Positions 9,208 to 17,689 of a DNA stretch of 64,000 nt are shown in pieces. The notes under the pieces are model-generated. The model was not told where the DNA came from and did no database searches. It worked only from the letters and a program-made list of their open reading frames with translations. Origin of the DNA: Rhizobium ruizarguesonis (GTDB taxonomy: Bacteria; Pseudomonadota; Alphaproteobacteria; Rhizobiales; Rhizobiaceae); contig NZ_PQIG01000083.1 of the NCBI RefSeq assembly GCF_012349115.1, positions 1 to 64,000 of the forward strand, read 5' to 3'. Each line of letters starts with the position of its first letter. Within the stretch, counting starts at the first letter, position 1. Made by a program: the position numbers and the translations under genes.

Positions 9208-9957
9208 ATGACAATCAAGGTCACGATCTGGAACGAAGGGCGCCACGAGCAGGTCCACAAGGAAGTTCAGGATATCTATCCTGATCGTATCGACGGAGCG
9301 ATCGCTGCCGGTATCGCCCACCCCGATTTCGAGGTCCGCCGCGGTACGCTAGACGATCCGGATGAAGGGCTGCCGGATTCCGTGCTCAATGATACCGACG
9401 TGCTGCTCTGGTGGGGGCATATGGCGCATGAGGAGGTCAGCGACGGGCTGATCGACCGCGTGCAGCAGCGCGTGCTGAAGGGCATGGGCCTGCTGGTCCT
9501 GCATTCCGGCCATCATTCCAAGCTCTTCCGCCGGCTGATGGGGACCAATGCCAACCTTTCCTGGCGCGAGACGCCTGATGGCGACCTGGAGCGCGTCTGG
9601 GTGGTCAATCCCTCGCATCCTATCGCCGAGGGGCTGCCGCCCTATTTCGAGGTCAATGCCTCGGAAATGTACGGCGAACCCTTCGACATTCCGCAGCCGG
9701 ACGAGCTGGTGTTCATCTCCTGGTATTCCGGCGGCGAGGTGTTCCGCAGCGGCTGCACCTTCCAGCGCGGGCGTGGGCGCATCTTCTTCTTCAGCCCCGG
9801 CCACGAGACCTACCCGATCTATCACGACAAGACCGTGCATAAGGTGATCTCGAACGGCATCCGCTGGGCGCGGCAGAAACACACCGATGGCCGCATTCTG
9901 GAAAACTGGCACCGGGCCGAGCCGCTGCACGGGCGTCCCGACAAGGTGAAGGCCTGA
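9208..9957 (+). CDS. ThuA-like domain protein (trehalose-utilisation family)
   Basis: A 249-residue cytoplasmic protein with the ThuA fold: N-terminal strand IKVTIWNEG, then DVLLWWGHMAHEEV, LLVLHSGHHSKLF, and the C-terminal FFFSPGHETYPIYHD. ThuA proteins are class-I-glutamine-amidotransferase-like and are linked in rhizobia to disaccharide catabolism, where ThuA/ThuB are involved in 3-keto-disaccharide metabolism. Here it is the last gene of the importer operon and has no adjacent ThuB by name, although the Gfo/Idh gene across the divergent promoter is of the same superfamily as ThuB. That pairing supports a keto-sugar route. It ends one base before the convergent SMP-30 gene. Confidence 0.85.
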   Translation: MTIKVTIWNEGRHEQVHKEVQDIYPDRIDGAIAAGIAHPDFEVRRGTLDDPDEGLPDSVLNDTDVLLWWGHMAHEEVSDGLIDRVQQRVLKGMGLLVLHSGHHSKLFRRLMGTNANLSWRETPDGDLERVWVVNPSHPIAEGLPPYFEVNASEMYGEPFDIPQPDELVFISWYSGGEVFRSGCTFQRGRGRIFFFSPGHETYPIYHDKTVHKVISNGIRWARQKHTDGRILENWHRAEPLHGRPDKVKA

Positions 9958-9958
9958 T

Positions 9959-10870
9959 CTATGGATATTGTGCGCCGGTCGTTTTGATATAGATCGAATA
10001 GACCGAACGTGTCGCGGTGATGAAGAGCCGGTTTTTCTTGGGGCCGCCGAAGGTGAGGTTGGACACCGTCTGTGGCACCCTGATCTTGCCGAGCAGGGTT
10101 CCGTCGGGCGAAAAGCAGTGCACGCCGTCGGAGGCACTCGTCCAGAGATTGCCGGCGACATCGAAACGAAAACCGTCGGGATGGCCGACATCGAGGCTAC
10201 AGAAGTAGCGGCTGTTGGCAAGCGCCTTGCCGTCGGTGACGTCGAAAACGCGGATATGGCGCGGCACTTCATGTTTTGCGGAGCCGGAATCGGCAATATA
10301 AAGCTTCGTCTCATCGGGCGAGAAGGCAAGGCCGTTCGGCTGGATGAAATCCTCGACGACGGCGTCGATCGCGCCGCTTGCCGGGTCGATCCGGTAGACA
10401 TTGCGCGTCGACTGCTCGGGTTCGGCCTTGTGGCCCTCGTAATCCGACAGGATGCCGTAGGTCGGATCGGTGAACCAGACCCCGCCGTCGGAGTGCACGA
10501 CGACGTCGTTCGGCGAGTTCAGCCGTTTGCCCTGATAGCTGTCGGCGAGAACGGTGATGGTGCCGTCCGTCTCGGTGCGGGTGACACGGCGGCCGCCATG
10601 TTCGCAGGAGACCAGCCGGCCCTGCCGGTCGCGGGTATTGCCATTGACGTAGTTGGAGGGTGAGCGGAAGACGGAGACCGTCCCATCCGGTGTCCAGCGC
10701 ATCATGCGTTCATTCGGGATATCGCTCCAGAGAAGGCAGTTCAGGTCGGAAAACCAGACCGGGCCTTCCGTCCAGCGGCAGCCGGAATAAAGCTCCTCGA
10801 GGCCGGCGCTGCCGATGACCATTGCACCGAAGCGTTCGTCGCGGATCTCATAAATCGGATTGTCGCCCAT
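9959..10870 (-). CDS. SMP-30/gluconolactonase-family lactonase
   Basis: A 303-residue protein with the six-bladed propeller of SMP-30. Likely metal ligands are the glutamate in WTEGPVWF near the N terminus, the asparagine in LNSPNDVVVHSDG, and the aspartate in AFSPDETKLYIADS. Members hydrolyse aldonolactones made by sugar dehydrogenases. It is the last gene of a minus-strand group with an SDR and a PhyH dioxygenase, which fits oxidation of a sugar to its lactone followed by ring opening. Its stop faces the ThuA stop with a one-base gap and there is no obvious terminator between them. Confidence 0.85.
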   Translation of the reverse strand: MGDNPIYEIRDERFGAMVIGSAGLEELYSGCRWTEGPVWFSDLNCLLWSDIPNERMMRWTPDGTVSVFRSPSNYVNGNTRDRQGRLVSCEHGGRRVTRTETDGTITVLADSYQGKRLNSPNDVVVHSDGGVWFTDPTYGILSDYEGHKAEPEQSTRNVYRIDPASGAIDAVVEDFIQPNGLAFSPDETKLYIADSGSAKHEVPRHIRVFDVTDGKALANSRYFCSLDVGHPDGFRFDVAGNLWTSASDGVHCFSPDGTLLGKIRVPQTVSNLTFGGPKKNRLFITATRSVYSIYIKTTGAQYP

Positions 10871-10965
10871 GCCAGTTTCCTCCCTGAATGCTGCCGTTCT
10901 TTTCCTAGCGGCAAAAAGCTGGAGGTGCCAGAGCCCGGCGATGGAAATGCCAGGCTCCGGTTTCG

Positions 10966-11787
10966 TCAGAGGGCCGCGACCGGATGCGGCGAGCCGTCGT
11001 AGGCTCCCCAGACCGATTGGTCGAAGCAGATGACCGAGCCGGTCATCAGGCCGGATTCGGAAGACGACAGGTAAGCGCAGGCGCGCGCCACCTCGTGCGG
11101 ATCGACGAGACGGCCGAAGGGCTGGCTTGCCGCCGCCTTCTCCAGCCAGTCGGCCGGTGCGCCGTGATATTCGCGCTGAATGCGGTCCTCGCCTTCAGAG
11201 GCCATCCAACCGATGTTCAGACCATTGACGCGGATGCGGTTGCGCAGGAGCGCATAGGCGGTGTTCTTCGTCAGCGTTTCCAGCGCGCCCTTGGAGGCGC
11301 AATATGCGGCGATGAAGGGCTGGCCGGCTTTGGCCGACATCGAGCCGATGTTGACGATCGTACCCTCGATGTTTTCGCGGCGCATGACCTTCACCGCTTC
11401 CTGCATCAGGAAAAACGGCGCGCGAACATTGACGGCGAACATTGCGTCGAAGAGTTCCGGGCTGGTGTCGAGGATGGTGCCGCGATCGGTGATGGCGGCG
11501 GCATTGACCAGCGCATCGACACGACCGAAGGTCTCGTCGCAGGCGCGCACGACATTCTGTGCATCCTCGACCTTGCCGAGGTCGGACTTGACGTAGACGA
11601 TCCTGGCGCCGGTCGCAGCCGAAATCTCCGCCGCCTTCGCCTTGCCCTTGGCTTCGTTGCGGCCGCAGATGACGATGCCTTTTGCACCGCGTTCGGCGAA
11701 GAGGCGGGCGATTGTCGCGCCCAATCCTTGCGTGCCGCCGGTGACGATGGCGATCTTGCCGTCAAGGCGGCCGTGGTCTGTGCTCAT
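10966..11787 (-). CDS. Short-chain dehydrogenase/reductase (SDR)
   Basis: A 273-residue classical SDR. The cofactor motif is TGGTQGLG near residue 16, NAA follows at about residue 93, and the catalytic serine and Tyr-x3-Lys lie in NIGSMSAKAGQPFIAAYCASKG. The C terminus has the usual SGSVICFDQSVWG-like segment. It probably oxidises a sugar or polyol hydroxyl using NAD(P). It lies between the PhyH gene (94 bases upstream) and the SMP-30 lactonase (95 bases downstream) on the same strand. Substrate unknown. Confidence 0.88.
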   Translation of the reverse strand: MSTDHGRLDGKIAIVTGGTQGLGATIARLFAERGAKGIVICGRNEAKGKAKAAEISAATGARIVYVKSDLGKVEDAQNVVRACDETFGRVDALVNAAAITDRGTILDTSPELFDAMFAVNVRAPFFLMQEAVKVMRRENIEGTIVNIGSMSAKAGQPFIAAYCASKGALETLTKNTAYALLRNRIRVNGLNIGWMASEGEDRIQREYHGAPADWLEKAAASQPFGRLVDPHEVARACAYLSSSESGLMTGSVICFDQSVWGAYDGSPHPVAAL

Positions 11788-11880
11788 GTGGTTCCTCCAT
11801 TGCGATGATGTGCGAATGGCCTCCCGCGGGTGCGGGAGGCTTTTATGTCAGTGCGGATGCAAGAGGCTCAAGCTTCCAAA

Positions 11881-13068
11881 TCAGCTCAGCTTCTTCTGCG
11901 CCTGCTCGGCAAGTGCTGCCGTAAAGAGTTCATCGCTCCAGCCTTCTTTCAGCGCCTCATGCATCAGTTGCGCTTGTGTCTTCGGCGCCAGTCCGCCAAG
12001 CGGCGGGTCGCGGTCGAGGTTGGTCGGGAAGGAGTAGCCCTCGGCGCAGGCGGCGACGGCGTTGGCGATTTCGTCAGGCGAGAGCCTGCCCAGCAAGGCC
12101 TTCAAAGCGGGAAACAGCCTGGCGCTCATCTTCTCGCGGTTGACGGTTTCCATCGCCCGGCCGAAGGCGGAGGAGACCTGCAGGAGGTTGGCGACGCGCT
12201 TGATGTCGGCCGAGCGGTTGGTGCCGGCGGCATGGAAAAGGGCGGGATTGAAGAAGACGAGGTCGCCTTTTTCGAGCGGCAGCTGGACATGGTTGGTCTC
12301 GAAATAATCCAGGAACTCCTGCCGCTTCAGCGCGAGGTAACCCGGCACATAGGTCTGGCTGTGCGGCAGGAAGAGTGTCGGGCCGCTTTCGAGAGGCATG
12401 TCGCAATGGGCGACCGCACCCTGCAATGTCAGCACCGGCGAGAGCCGGTGCACATGCGCCGGGAATTGTTCGATCACCTTTGAGGACTGAAAGCCGAGAT
12501 GATAGTCGCGATGCGCCGACTGCGCCGAACCGCCCGGATTGACGCGGTTGACCTGCGCCGTCATCTGGTAGCTTGGGCCGAGCCAGGCTTCGCTTGCCAG
12601 CGCGATGATGGCGTTGCCGTAATATTCGGCGAAATTTGCCGGATCGGCGAGGCAATGTTTTTCCAGCGAGTTCCAGATACGGTCGTTGGCACCAGGCTTG
12701 GCGAAGTGATCGCCGCCGCCGGTCGAAGTGCGGTGCTGTTCCTCGATGATCGCATCGAAGATCGTGCTGGCGCGGTCGATGATGCCGGTGTCTTCGTAAG
12801 CGCGCTTGAACACGACGACACCAGGACCTTCGCCGAAGGCATCGCAGATTTCCGCCAGCACGGCGCGTCGGCCTTCTGGCGTTGCGGCCGTCGTCATCAC
12901 CTTGCGGCTATCATAGATCAGCACGTTTTTTTCGACCGCAGACGCCGAGGGGTAATCGGCAAGTGCCGTCGTCTTTTCCGCAAGGGCGCGAAACTCATCG
13001 AGATCGCATGCGTCTTCGCTCAGCCAGACGCGGTCGGCGCGCAGTTTCTGCTGGTTGTCGGTTTTCAT
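11881..13068 (-). CDS. Phytanoyl-CoA dioxygenase (PhyH)-family Fe(II)/2-oxoglutarate oxygenase
   Basis: A 395-residue protein with the double-stranded beta-helix oxygenase motif: H186 and D188 (AHRDYHLGF) with distal H279 (NPALFHAAGTNRS) as iron ligands, and R291 or an arginine near it as the 2-oxoglutarate anchor. PhyH-family enzymes hydroxylate small molecules such as acyl-CoAs, ectoine or halogenated/alkylated substrates. This one is first in a minus-strand group with an SDR and an SMP-30 lactonase and diverges from a LacI regulator, so a sugar-like or cyclitol substrate is more likely than a fatty acid. Longer than the usual 280-320 residues because of an extra N-terminal region (1-90). 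Confidence 0.82.
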   Translation of the reverse strand: MKTDNQQKLRADRVWLSEDACDLDEFRALAEKTTALADYPSASAVEKNVLIYDSRKVMTTAATPEGRRAVLAEICDAFGEGPGVVVFKRAYEDTGIIDRASTIFDAIIEEQHRTSTGGGDHFAKPGANDRIWNSLEKHCLADPANFAEYYGNAIIALASEAWLGPSYQMTAQVNRVNPGGSAQSAHRDYHLGFQSSKVIEQFPAHVHRLSPVLTLQGAVAHCDMPLESGPTLFLPHSQTYVPGYLALKRQEFLDYFETNHVQLPLEKGDLVFFNPALFHAAGTNRSADIKRVANLLQVSSAFGRAMETVNREKMSARLFPALKALLGRLSPDEIANAVAACAEGYSFPTNLDRDPPLGGLAPKTQAQLMHEALKEGWSDELFTAALAEQAQKKLS

Positions 13069-13163
13069 GGTGGGCTCCTCCGTCTTTCCAATGGAGGCAC
13101 TATACGCCGCGATGCCAGGTGATATAGATCAGAATTCCATCAAAAAACCATCAGACCGATCGC

Positions 13164-14189
13164 ATGGCACACCTCTTTCTCGTTAAGGATATTGCCTTCC
13201 AGGCAGGGCTCAGCACTGCGACCGTCGACCGGGTGCTGAACGGCAGGCCGGGCGTGCGCCGGCAGACCGAGATGCGGGTGAAGGCGGCGATCGCGGAGCT
13301 GGAGAAGCAGCAGGCCGGGGCGATGGGCAGCGGGCGGGTGCTGGCGATCGATATCGTCATGGAGACACCGCAGCGTTTCAGCGATGCGGTGCGCGCCGCC
13401 TTCGAGGCGGAGATGGCGACCTTTCTGCCGGGCGTCTTCCGCTGTCGCTTCCATTTTGCCGAGGTGATGAAGCCGGCCGAGCTGGCGCAGCTTCTCGATC
13501 GCATCCGGCTGCGTGGCACGCACGGCATCGTACTCAAGGCGCCTGACGTCACCGAGGTGGCTGCCGCCGTCGCGCGGGCGGATGCGACCGGCATTCCGGT
13601 CGTGACGCTGGTGACCGACCTGCCGAATTCGGCCCGCATCGCCTATGCCGGCGCCGACAACCGGGCAGCGGGAGAGACCGCCGCCTATCTGATCGGCGAA
13701 TTCCTCGGGAGTGATGGCGGCAAGGTGCTGGTAACGCTGTCGAGCGGACGGTTCCGCGGCGAGGAGGAGCGCGAAATCGGCTTTCGCCGCGTCATCCGCG
13801 CCCGCTATCCCGACATCGGCATTACCGAAATCAGCGAGGGGCACGGCACCGATGCCGCGACAGGAACGCTTGCCGCGGCAGCCCTTGCGGCCGATCCCGC
13901 CATCAACGCCGTCTATTCGATCGGCGGCGGCAACCGGGCGGTGCTTGCGGCCTTCGACGCGGCCAAACGTCCCGTCCGCGTTTTCGTCGCCCATGATCTC
14001 GATGCGGATAATCGCGCCCTGCTTGCGGCGCGTCGGATCGGCTTCGTGCTGCATCATGATCTCAGAACCGATGCGCGTACGGCCTTCCGAGCGATCATGA
14101 GCCGGGCGACTGCCTTGCCGCGAGCGGTTTCGCCCTCGCTTTCAACAGTCGAAATCGTCACGCCCTACAATATGCCCGCGGGCGATTGA
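13164..14189 (+). CDS. LacI-family transcriptional regulator
   Basis: A 341-residue protein. The helix-turn-helix is at residues 6-26 (LVKDIAFQAGLSTATVDRVL), then a short hinge and a periplasmic-binding-like ligand domain with DNRAAGETAAYLIGE. It diverges from the PhyH gene across 95 bases, so it most likely represses or activates the PhyH-SDR-SMP-30 group. This region holds GGTGATATAGATCAGAATTCC but no convincing long palindrome. The adenylate cyclase gene follows on the same strand after 64 bases. Confidence 0.87.
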   Translation: MAHLFLVKDIAFQAGLSTATVDRVLNGRPGVRRQTEMRVKAAIAELEKQQAGAMGSGRVLAIDIVMETPQRFSDAVRAAFEAEMATFLPGVFRCRFHFAEVMKPAELAQLLDRIRLRGTHGIVLKAPDVTEVAAAVARADATGIPVVTLVTDLPNSARIAYAGADNRAAGETAAYLIGEFLGSDGGKVLVTLSSGRFRGEEEREIGFRRVIRARYPDIGITEISEGHGTDAATGTLAAAALAADPAINAVYSIGGGNRAVLAAFDAAKRPVRVFVAHDLDADNRALLAARRIGFVLHHDLRTDARTAFRAIMSRATALPRAVSPSLSTVEIVTPYNMPAGD

Positions 14190-14253
14190 GCCAATTGGCT
14201 TTCCTTCGATGCCGAATTCGAGCTACAACTTTAGTACGAGTGAAGGTGAGAAC

Positions 14254-15471
14254 ATGGATTACAGCGACGTCAGCACGATTGCAGCGTGGATCACGGAGCA
14301 GGGACTGAAGGGCGCTTCGGAAGCCGAGCTCATGACCGGTTTCTGCTCGGCTTGCCGGGATGCCGGCCTGCCGCTCGACCGTGGTCTGGCGCTGATGGAT
14401 ACGCTGCATCCGGTGCATGAGGGCCGCGCCTTCCGCTGGGACAGCGTCGAGGAAGTCCAGACCGAATTCGAATATGGTCCGACGATCTCGGGGGAGGCGG
14501 CGTCGAACTGGCAACGTTCGGCCTTCTATCATCTTTGGTCTCGCGACGAGCGGGAGATACGCCGGCGTCTCGGCTTCGGCGATCCGATCGATTTTTCCAT
14601 GCTCGATACGATCGCTGAAGCCGGTCACACCGACTTTGTGGCGATGATGCATCGTTTTTCCGAGGCCGGCACGATCGGCGAGATGGATTGCTTCTTCTCG
14701 CATTTCGCGACGAAACATCCTGAGGGCTTTTCCGATCACGACCTCGCCATTCTGCGCAAGCTGGTGCCGGTGCTGGGGCTGGCGATCAAATGTATCGCGC
14801 TCGGGCGTATCGCCCGCACCATCGCCGAGGTCTATCTCGGCGAGGACGCCGCGCGCCAGGTGATGGAAGGCAAGATCAGCCGCGGCAAATCGGAGCGAAT
14901 TTCCGCGGCACTCTGGTTTTCGGACCTGCTGAACTACACCAAGATCTCCGACAGCGTGCCGCCGGAGGAGATCATCCCGCTGCTCAACGACTATAGCGAG
15001 GCGGTGATTACGGCGGTCCACGAATCCGGCGGCAACGTGCTGAAGCTGATCGGCGACGGTGTGCTCGCCATCTTTAAGGGCGAGGTGCCGGCGGAGACGT
15101 GTCGTGCGGCGCTAAGTGCCGAATCGTTGCTGCGGGAAAAGCTGACCACGCTGAATGCCGCGCGTGCGGCCGACGGCCGGGCGACGACCGACGTCTATAT
15201 CGGCCTGCATATCGGCGATGTCTTCTACGGCAATATCGGCAGCCAGGACCGGTTGGACTTCACCGTCATCGGACCTGCCGTCAACGAGGTCAGCCGGATC
15301 GCCTCGATGTGTCGTTCCGTCGATCTCAACCTGCTGATCTCCTCCGATTTCGCCGCGGCGATACCGGAGCAGCAGCGTACCGCACTCGCCTGCGTCGGAC
15401 GCTATGCGTTGCGTGGCGTGCAGCGCGCGCAGGAACTTTATACTCTCGACAGCGCCCGGCTGAACGGCTGA
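14254..15471 (+). CDS. Class III adenylate cyclase
   Basis: Start chosen at ATG 14254 (MDYSDVSTIA), preceded by GAAGGTGAG; an ATG 15 codons earlier lacks a ribosome site. The N-terminal 200 residues form an uncharacterised sensory-type domain seen in other rhizobial cyclases. The catalytic class III domain begins near 215. Metal-binding aspartates are D224 (WFSDLLNYT) and D268 (LIGDGVLAIF), and the purine/transition-state segment is DRLDFTVIGPAVNEVSRI. It makes cyclic AMP in the cytoplasm, with no membrane segment. Rhizobia carry many such cyclases, usually with unknown input signals. Confidence 0.9.
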   Translation: MDYSDVSTIAAWITEQGLKGASEAELMTGFCSACRDAGLPLDRGLALMDTLHPVHEGRAFRWDSVEEVQTEFEYGPTISGEAASNWQRSAFYHLWSRDEREIRRRLGFGDPIDFSMLDTIAEAGHTDFVAMMHRFSEAGTIGEMDCFFSHFATKHPEGFSDHDLAILRKLVPVLGLAIKCIALGRIARTIAEVYLGEDAARQVMEGKISRGKSERISAALWFSDLLNYTKISDSVPPEEIIPLLNDYSEAVITAVHESGGNVLKLIGDGVLAIFKGEVPAETCRAALSAESLLREKLTTLNAARAADGRATTDVYIGLHIGDVFYGNIGSQDRLDFTVIGPAVNEVSRIASMCRSVDLNLLISSDFAAAIPEQQRTALACVGRYALRGVQRAQELYTLDSARLNG

Positions 15472-15488
15472 GTTCCTGACTGCAAGGG

Positions 15489-15822
15489 CTATCGCAACAG
15501 GCCCTGACCGCCGTCAATCCAGATTGGCGTACCGGTAATGTGTCGGGCGCGCTCGGATGCGAGGAAAAGGATGGTTTCGGCGACATCCTCGCTCTTGCCT
15601 GCCTTGCCGCCGGCAATCGGGATATCGCCCTCAGGCCAGATGACCGGAACCTCCGTTTCCTCGCGGTGGCGGCTGTCGGTATTGGCGCTGATATTGGTCT
15701 CGATCTCGCCGGGGCAGACGGCATTGACGCGGATGCCGTGCCGGCCGAGTTCGAGGGCGAGCTGCTGGACCATGGCGACCTGGCCGGCCTTGGTTGCGGT
15801 GTAGGCGGTGGCACCCGGCTCG
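15489..15822 (-). pseudogene. SDR gene remnant, C-terminal half only, cut at a palindromic repeat
   Basis: This stretch encodes the second half of a short-chain dehydrogenase: the catalytic Tyr-x3-Lys in GATAYTATKAGQV, then NAVCPGEIETN and the C-terminal ITGTPIWIDGGQGL. The N-terminal Rossmann half (TGxxxGxG) is absent. Reading upstream, the frame stays open but runs into repeat copy B (from about 15822) and beyond to 16049, encoding repeat-derived residues unrelated to an SDR. The gene therefore appears truncated by a deletion or insertion at the repeat. A translated product would lack the cofactor site and should be inactive. Confidence 0.8.
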
Positions 15823-15922
15823 AGCGCCGTGCGTCCTTTCGGACGCACAAAGGACGCTCTAACTCTTTCAATCCTCGTATCGTGCTTTCCGAAAATCGAT
15901 TCCGATTTTCGGGCCGATGCTA
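15822..15922. repeat. RIME-like palindromic repeat (copy B)
   Basis: Opens GAGCGCCGT, then the perfect hairpin GTGCGTCC-TTTC-GGACGCAC (15829-15848), AAGGACGCTCTAAC, and a second hairpin built on CGAAAATCGATTCCGATTTTCG. It closes GATGCTAG. The order is the same as copy A. It separates the SDR remnant from the DoxX gene, and the terminal CTA (15920-15922) is the DoxX stop codon read on the minus strand. Confidence 0.78.
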
Positions 15923-16321
15923 GAGCTTCCTGAGGAGGCTGTGGCTCAACGCCCATTTCTCCGGCCCGTGGACCGCGGCAAAGAGCAGACCGGCGAGGAA
16001 GGTAAAGTGATCGACGAAGAAGCCGAACTCGGCCTGGTTCTGCTGCCAATGGGACGGACCGTGGAAGGCGAAAGCGAGGAAGATCACATAGATGGCTGCG
16101 AGCAGGCTGGCCTCGGTGAAGAAAGCTCCTGATATGAAAGCGAGCGCCAGCGCGATCTCGAAGAAGGCGGCGACCCAGGCAAGGAATGTCGCCATCGGAA
16201 AGCCGGCAGCGGTGATATAGCCGGCCGTCGCACCGATATCGGCGAACTTGAAGCCGGCGGCCATGAAGAAGACGAAGCTGAAGATGATGCGGCCGACGAT
16301 GATTGCGATTGCTCTGGCCAT
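15920..16321 (-). CDS. DoxX-family membrane protein
   Basis: A 133-residue, four-helix inner-membrane protein. The N terminus (GRIIFSFVFFMAAGFKFAD) and the internal segment (FLAWVAAFFEIALALAFISG) match the DoxX/DUF417-like family, whose members are often redox- or quinone-associated and seldom characterised. There is no clear operon partner: the SDR remnant is downstream and dgoD ends upstream. The stop codon is provided by repeat copy B, so the true ancestral C terminus may have been altered slightly. Confidence 0.8.
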   Translation of the reverse strand: MARAIAIIVGRIIFSFVFFMAAGFKFADIGATAGYITAAGFPMATFLAWVAAFFEIALALAFISGAFFTEASLLAAIYVIFLAFAFHGPSHWQQNQAEFGFFVDHFTFLAGLLFAAVHGPEKWALSHSLLRKL

Positions 16322-16409
16322 TTTGAAATCTCCTCTTTGAGCTTCGACTATGACGGACGGAACACGCGATATCCTACACGGGGAATGAAAAAGGGCCGCT
16401 TGCGCGACC

Positions 16410-16474
16410 CTATCACTTTGAGTTGCGCATAATCCTTTCCGAAAATCGGTTCCGATTTTCGGGGTTATGCGCTG
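16410..16474. repeat. RIME-like palindromic repeat, short form (copy C)
   Basis: CTATCACTTTGAGTTGCGCATAATCC leads into the hairpin with arms GCGCATAA and TTATGCGC (the latter at 16465-16472), enclosing GAAAATCGG and CCGATTTTC. Only the second half of the long form is present. It ends two bases before the dgoD stop codon (TCA at 16475-16477) and fills most of the gap to the DoxX gene. Confidence 0.75.
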
Positions 16475-17623
16475 TCACCACTCGGCGAAGCTGCCGTCGG
16501 CGTGCCGCCAGATCGGGTTGCGCCAGCGGTGACCTTCCTTGGCGCGCTCGATGACATAGGCTTCGTCGACCTCGATGCCGAGACCCGGACCCTGCGGGAT
16601 CGAGACGAAACCATCGGCATAGTGGAACACCTCCTTGTTGGAGATATAGTCGAGGATGTCGTTGCCCTTGTTGTAGTGGATGCCGAGGCTCTGTTCCTGG
16701 ATGAAGGCATTGTAGCTGACGGCATCGACCTGCAGGCAGGCGGCGAGCGCGATCGGGCCCAGCGGGCAATGCGGCGCTAGCGCCACGTCGTAGGCTTCGG
16801 CCATCGCCGCGATCTTGCGGCATTCGGTGATGCCGCCGGCATGGGAGAGATCCGGCTGGATGATGTCGACATAACCGTCGGAGAGAACCTGCTTGAAGTC
16901 CCAGCGCGAAAAGAGCCGTTCACCGAGCGCGATCGGCGTCGACGTATGGTTGACGATATCGCGCAGCGCTTCCTTGTTTTCGGAAAGCACCGGCTCTTCG
17001 ATGAACATCAGCTTGTAGGGATCCAGCTCCTTGGCGAGAACCTTCGCCATCGGCTTGTGGACGCGGCCGTGGAAATCGACGCCGATGCCGATATGCGGGC
17101 CGATCGCCTCGCGGATGGCGGCGATGGTCTCGACTGCTTTCTCTACCTTTTCGTTGGTGTCAACGATCTGCATTTCCTCGCAGCCATTGAGCTTGATCGC
17201 CTTGAAGCCGCGGGCAACCACTTCCTTGGCATTGTTGGCGACATCCGAGGGACGATCGCCGCCGATCCAGGAATAGACCTTGATGCGATCACGGAGCTGG
17301 CCGCCGAGCAGGGAATGGATCGGCTGGCCGAGCGCTTTGCCCTTGATGTCCCACAGCGCCTGGTCGATGCCCGAGATCGCGCTCATGTGGACGGCGCCGC
17401 CGCGATAGAAGCCGCCGCGATACATCACGGTCCAGTGGTCTTCGATCAGGAAAGGATCCTTGCCGATCAGGTAGTCTTCCAGCTCATGGACGGCGGCCTG
17501 AACGGTGAGCGCACGGCCTTCGACGACCGGCTCGCCCCAGCCGACGATGCCTTCATCGGTCTCGACCTTCAAAAACAGCCAGCGCGGGGGAACGATATAG
17601 GTGGTGAGTTTGGTGATCTTCAT
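16475..17623 (-). CDS. dgoD: D-galactonate dehydratase
   Basis: A 382-residue enolase-superfamily acid sugar dehydratase. The residues match E. coli DgoD position for position: metal ligands D183, E209 and E235, catalytic H185 (GVDFHGRVH) and H285 (LAPHCPLG). It converts D-galactonate to 2-keto-3-deoxygalactonate in the cytoplasm. Upstream on the same strand is a GntR regulator, and across the divergent promoter is a sugar importer with an aldose epimerase and a dehydrogenase. The set fits oxidative galactose catabolism, in which galactose is oxidised to galactonate. The downstream kinase and aldolase (dgoK, dgoA) are not in this window. Confidence 0.93.
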   Translation of the reverse strand: MKITKLTTYIVPPRWLFLKVETDEGIVGWGEPVVEGRALTVQAAVHELEDYLIGKDPFLIEDHWTVMYRGGFYRGGAVHMSAISGIDQALWDIKGKALGQPIHSLLGGQLRDRIKVYSWIGGDRPSDVANNAKEVVARGFKAIKLNGCEEMQIVDTNEKVEKAVETIAAIREAIGPHIGIGVDFHGRVHKPMAKVLAKELDPYKLMFIEEPVLSENKEALRDIVNHTSTPIALGERLFSRWDFKQVLSDGYVDIIQPDLSHAGGITECRKIAAMAEAYDVALAPHCPLGPIALAACLQVDAVSYNAFIQEQSLGIHYNKGNDILDYISNKEVFHYADGFVSIPQGPGLGIEVDEAYVIERAKEGHRWRNPIWRHADGSFAEW

Positions 17624-17689
17624 CGCTGTTCTTTCAGTCTCTTCCCGGGTTTGCGATCGGCGGCACGTCCGCAGATTTGTCGTGATCGG

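Noticed and set aside
15823..16049. N-terminal extension of the SDR remnant read through the repeat
   Set aside because: These residues come from repeat copy B and from the antisense of the DoxX gene, not from a protein domain.
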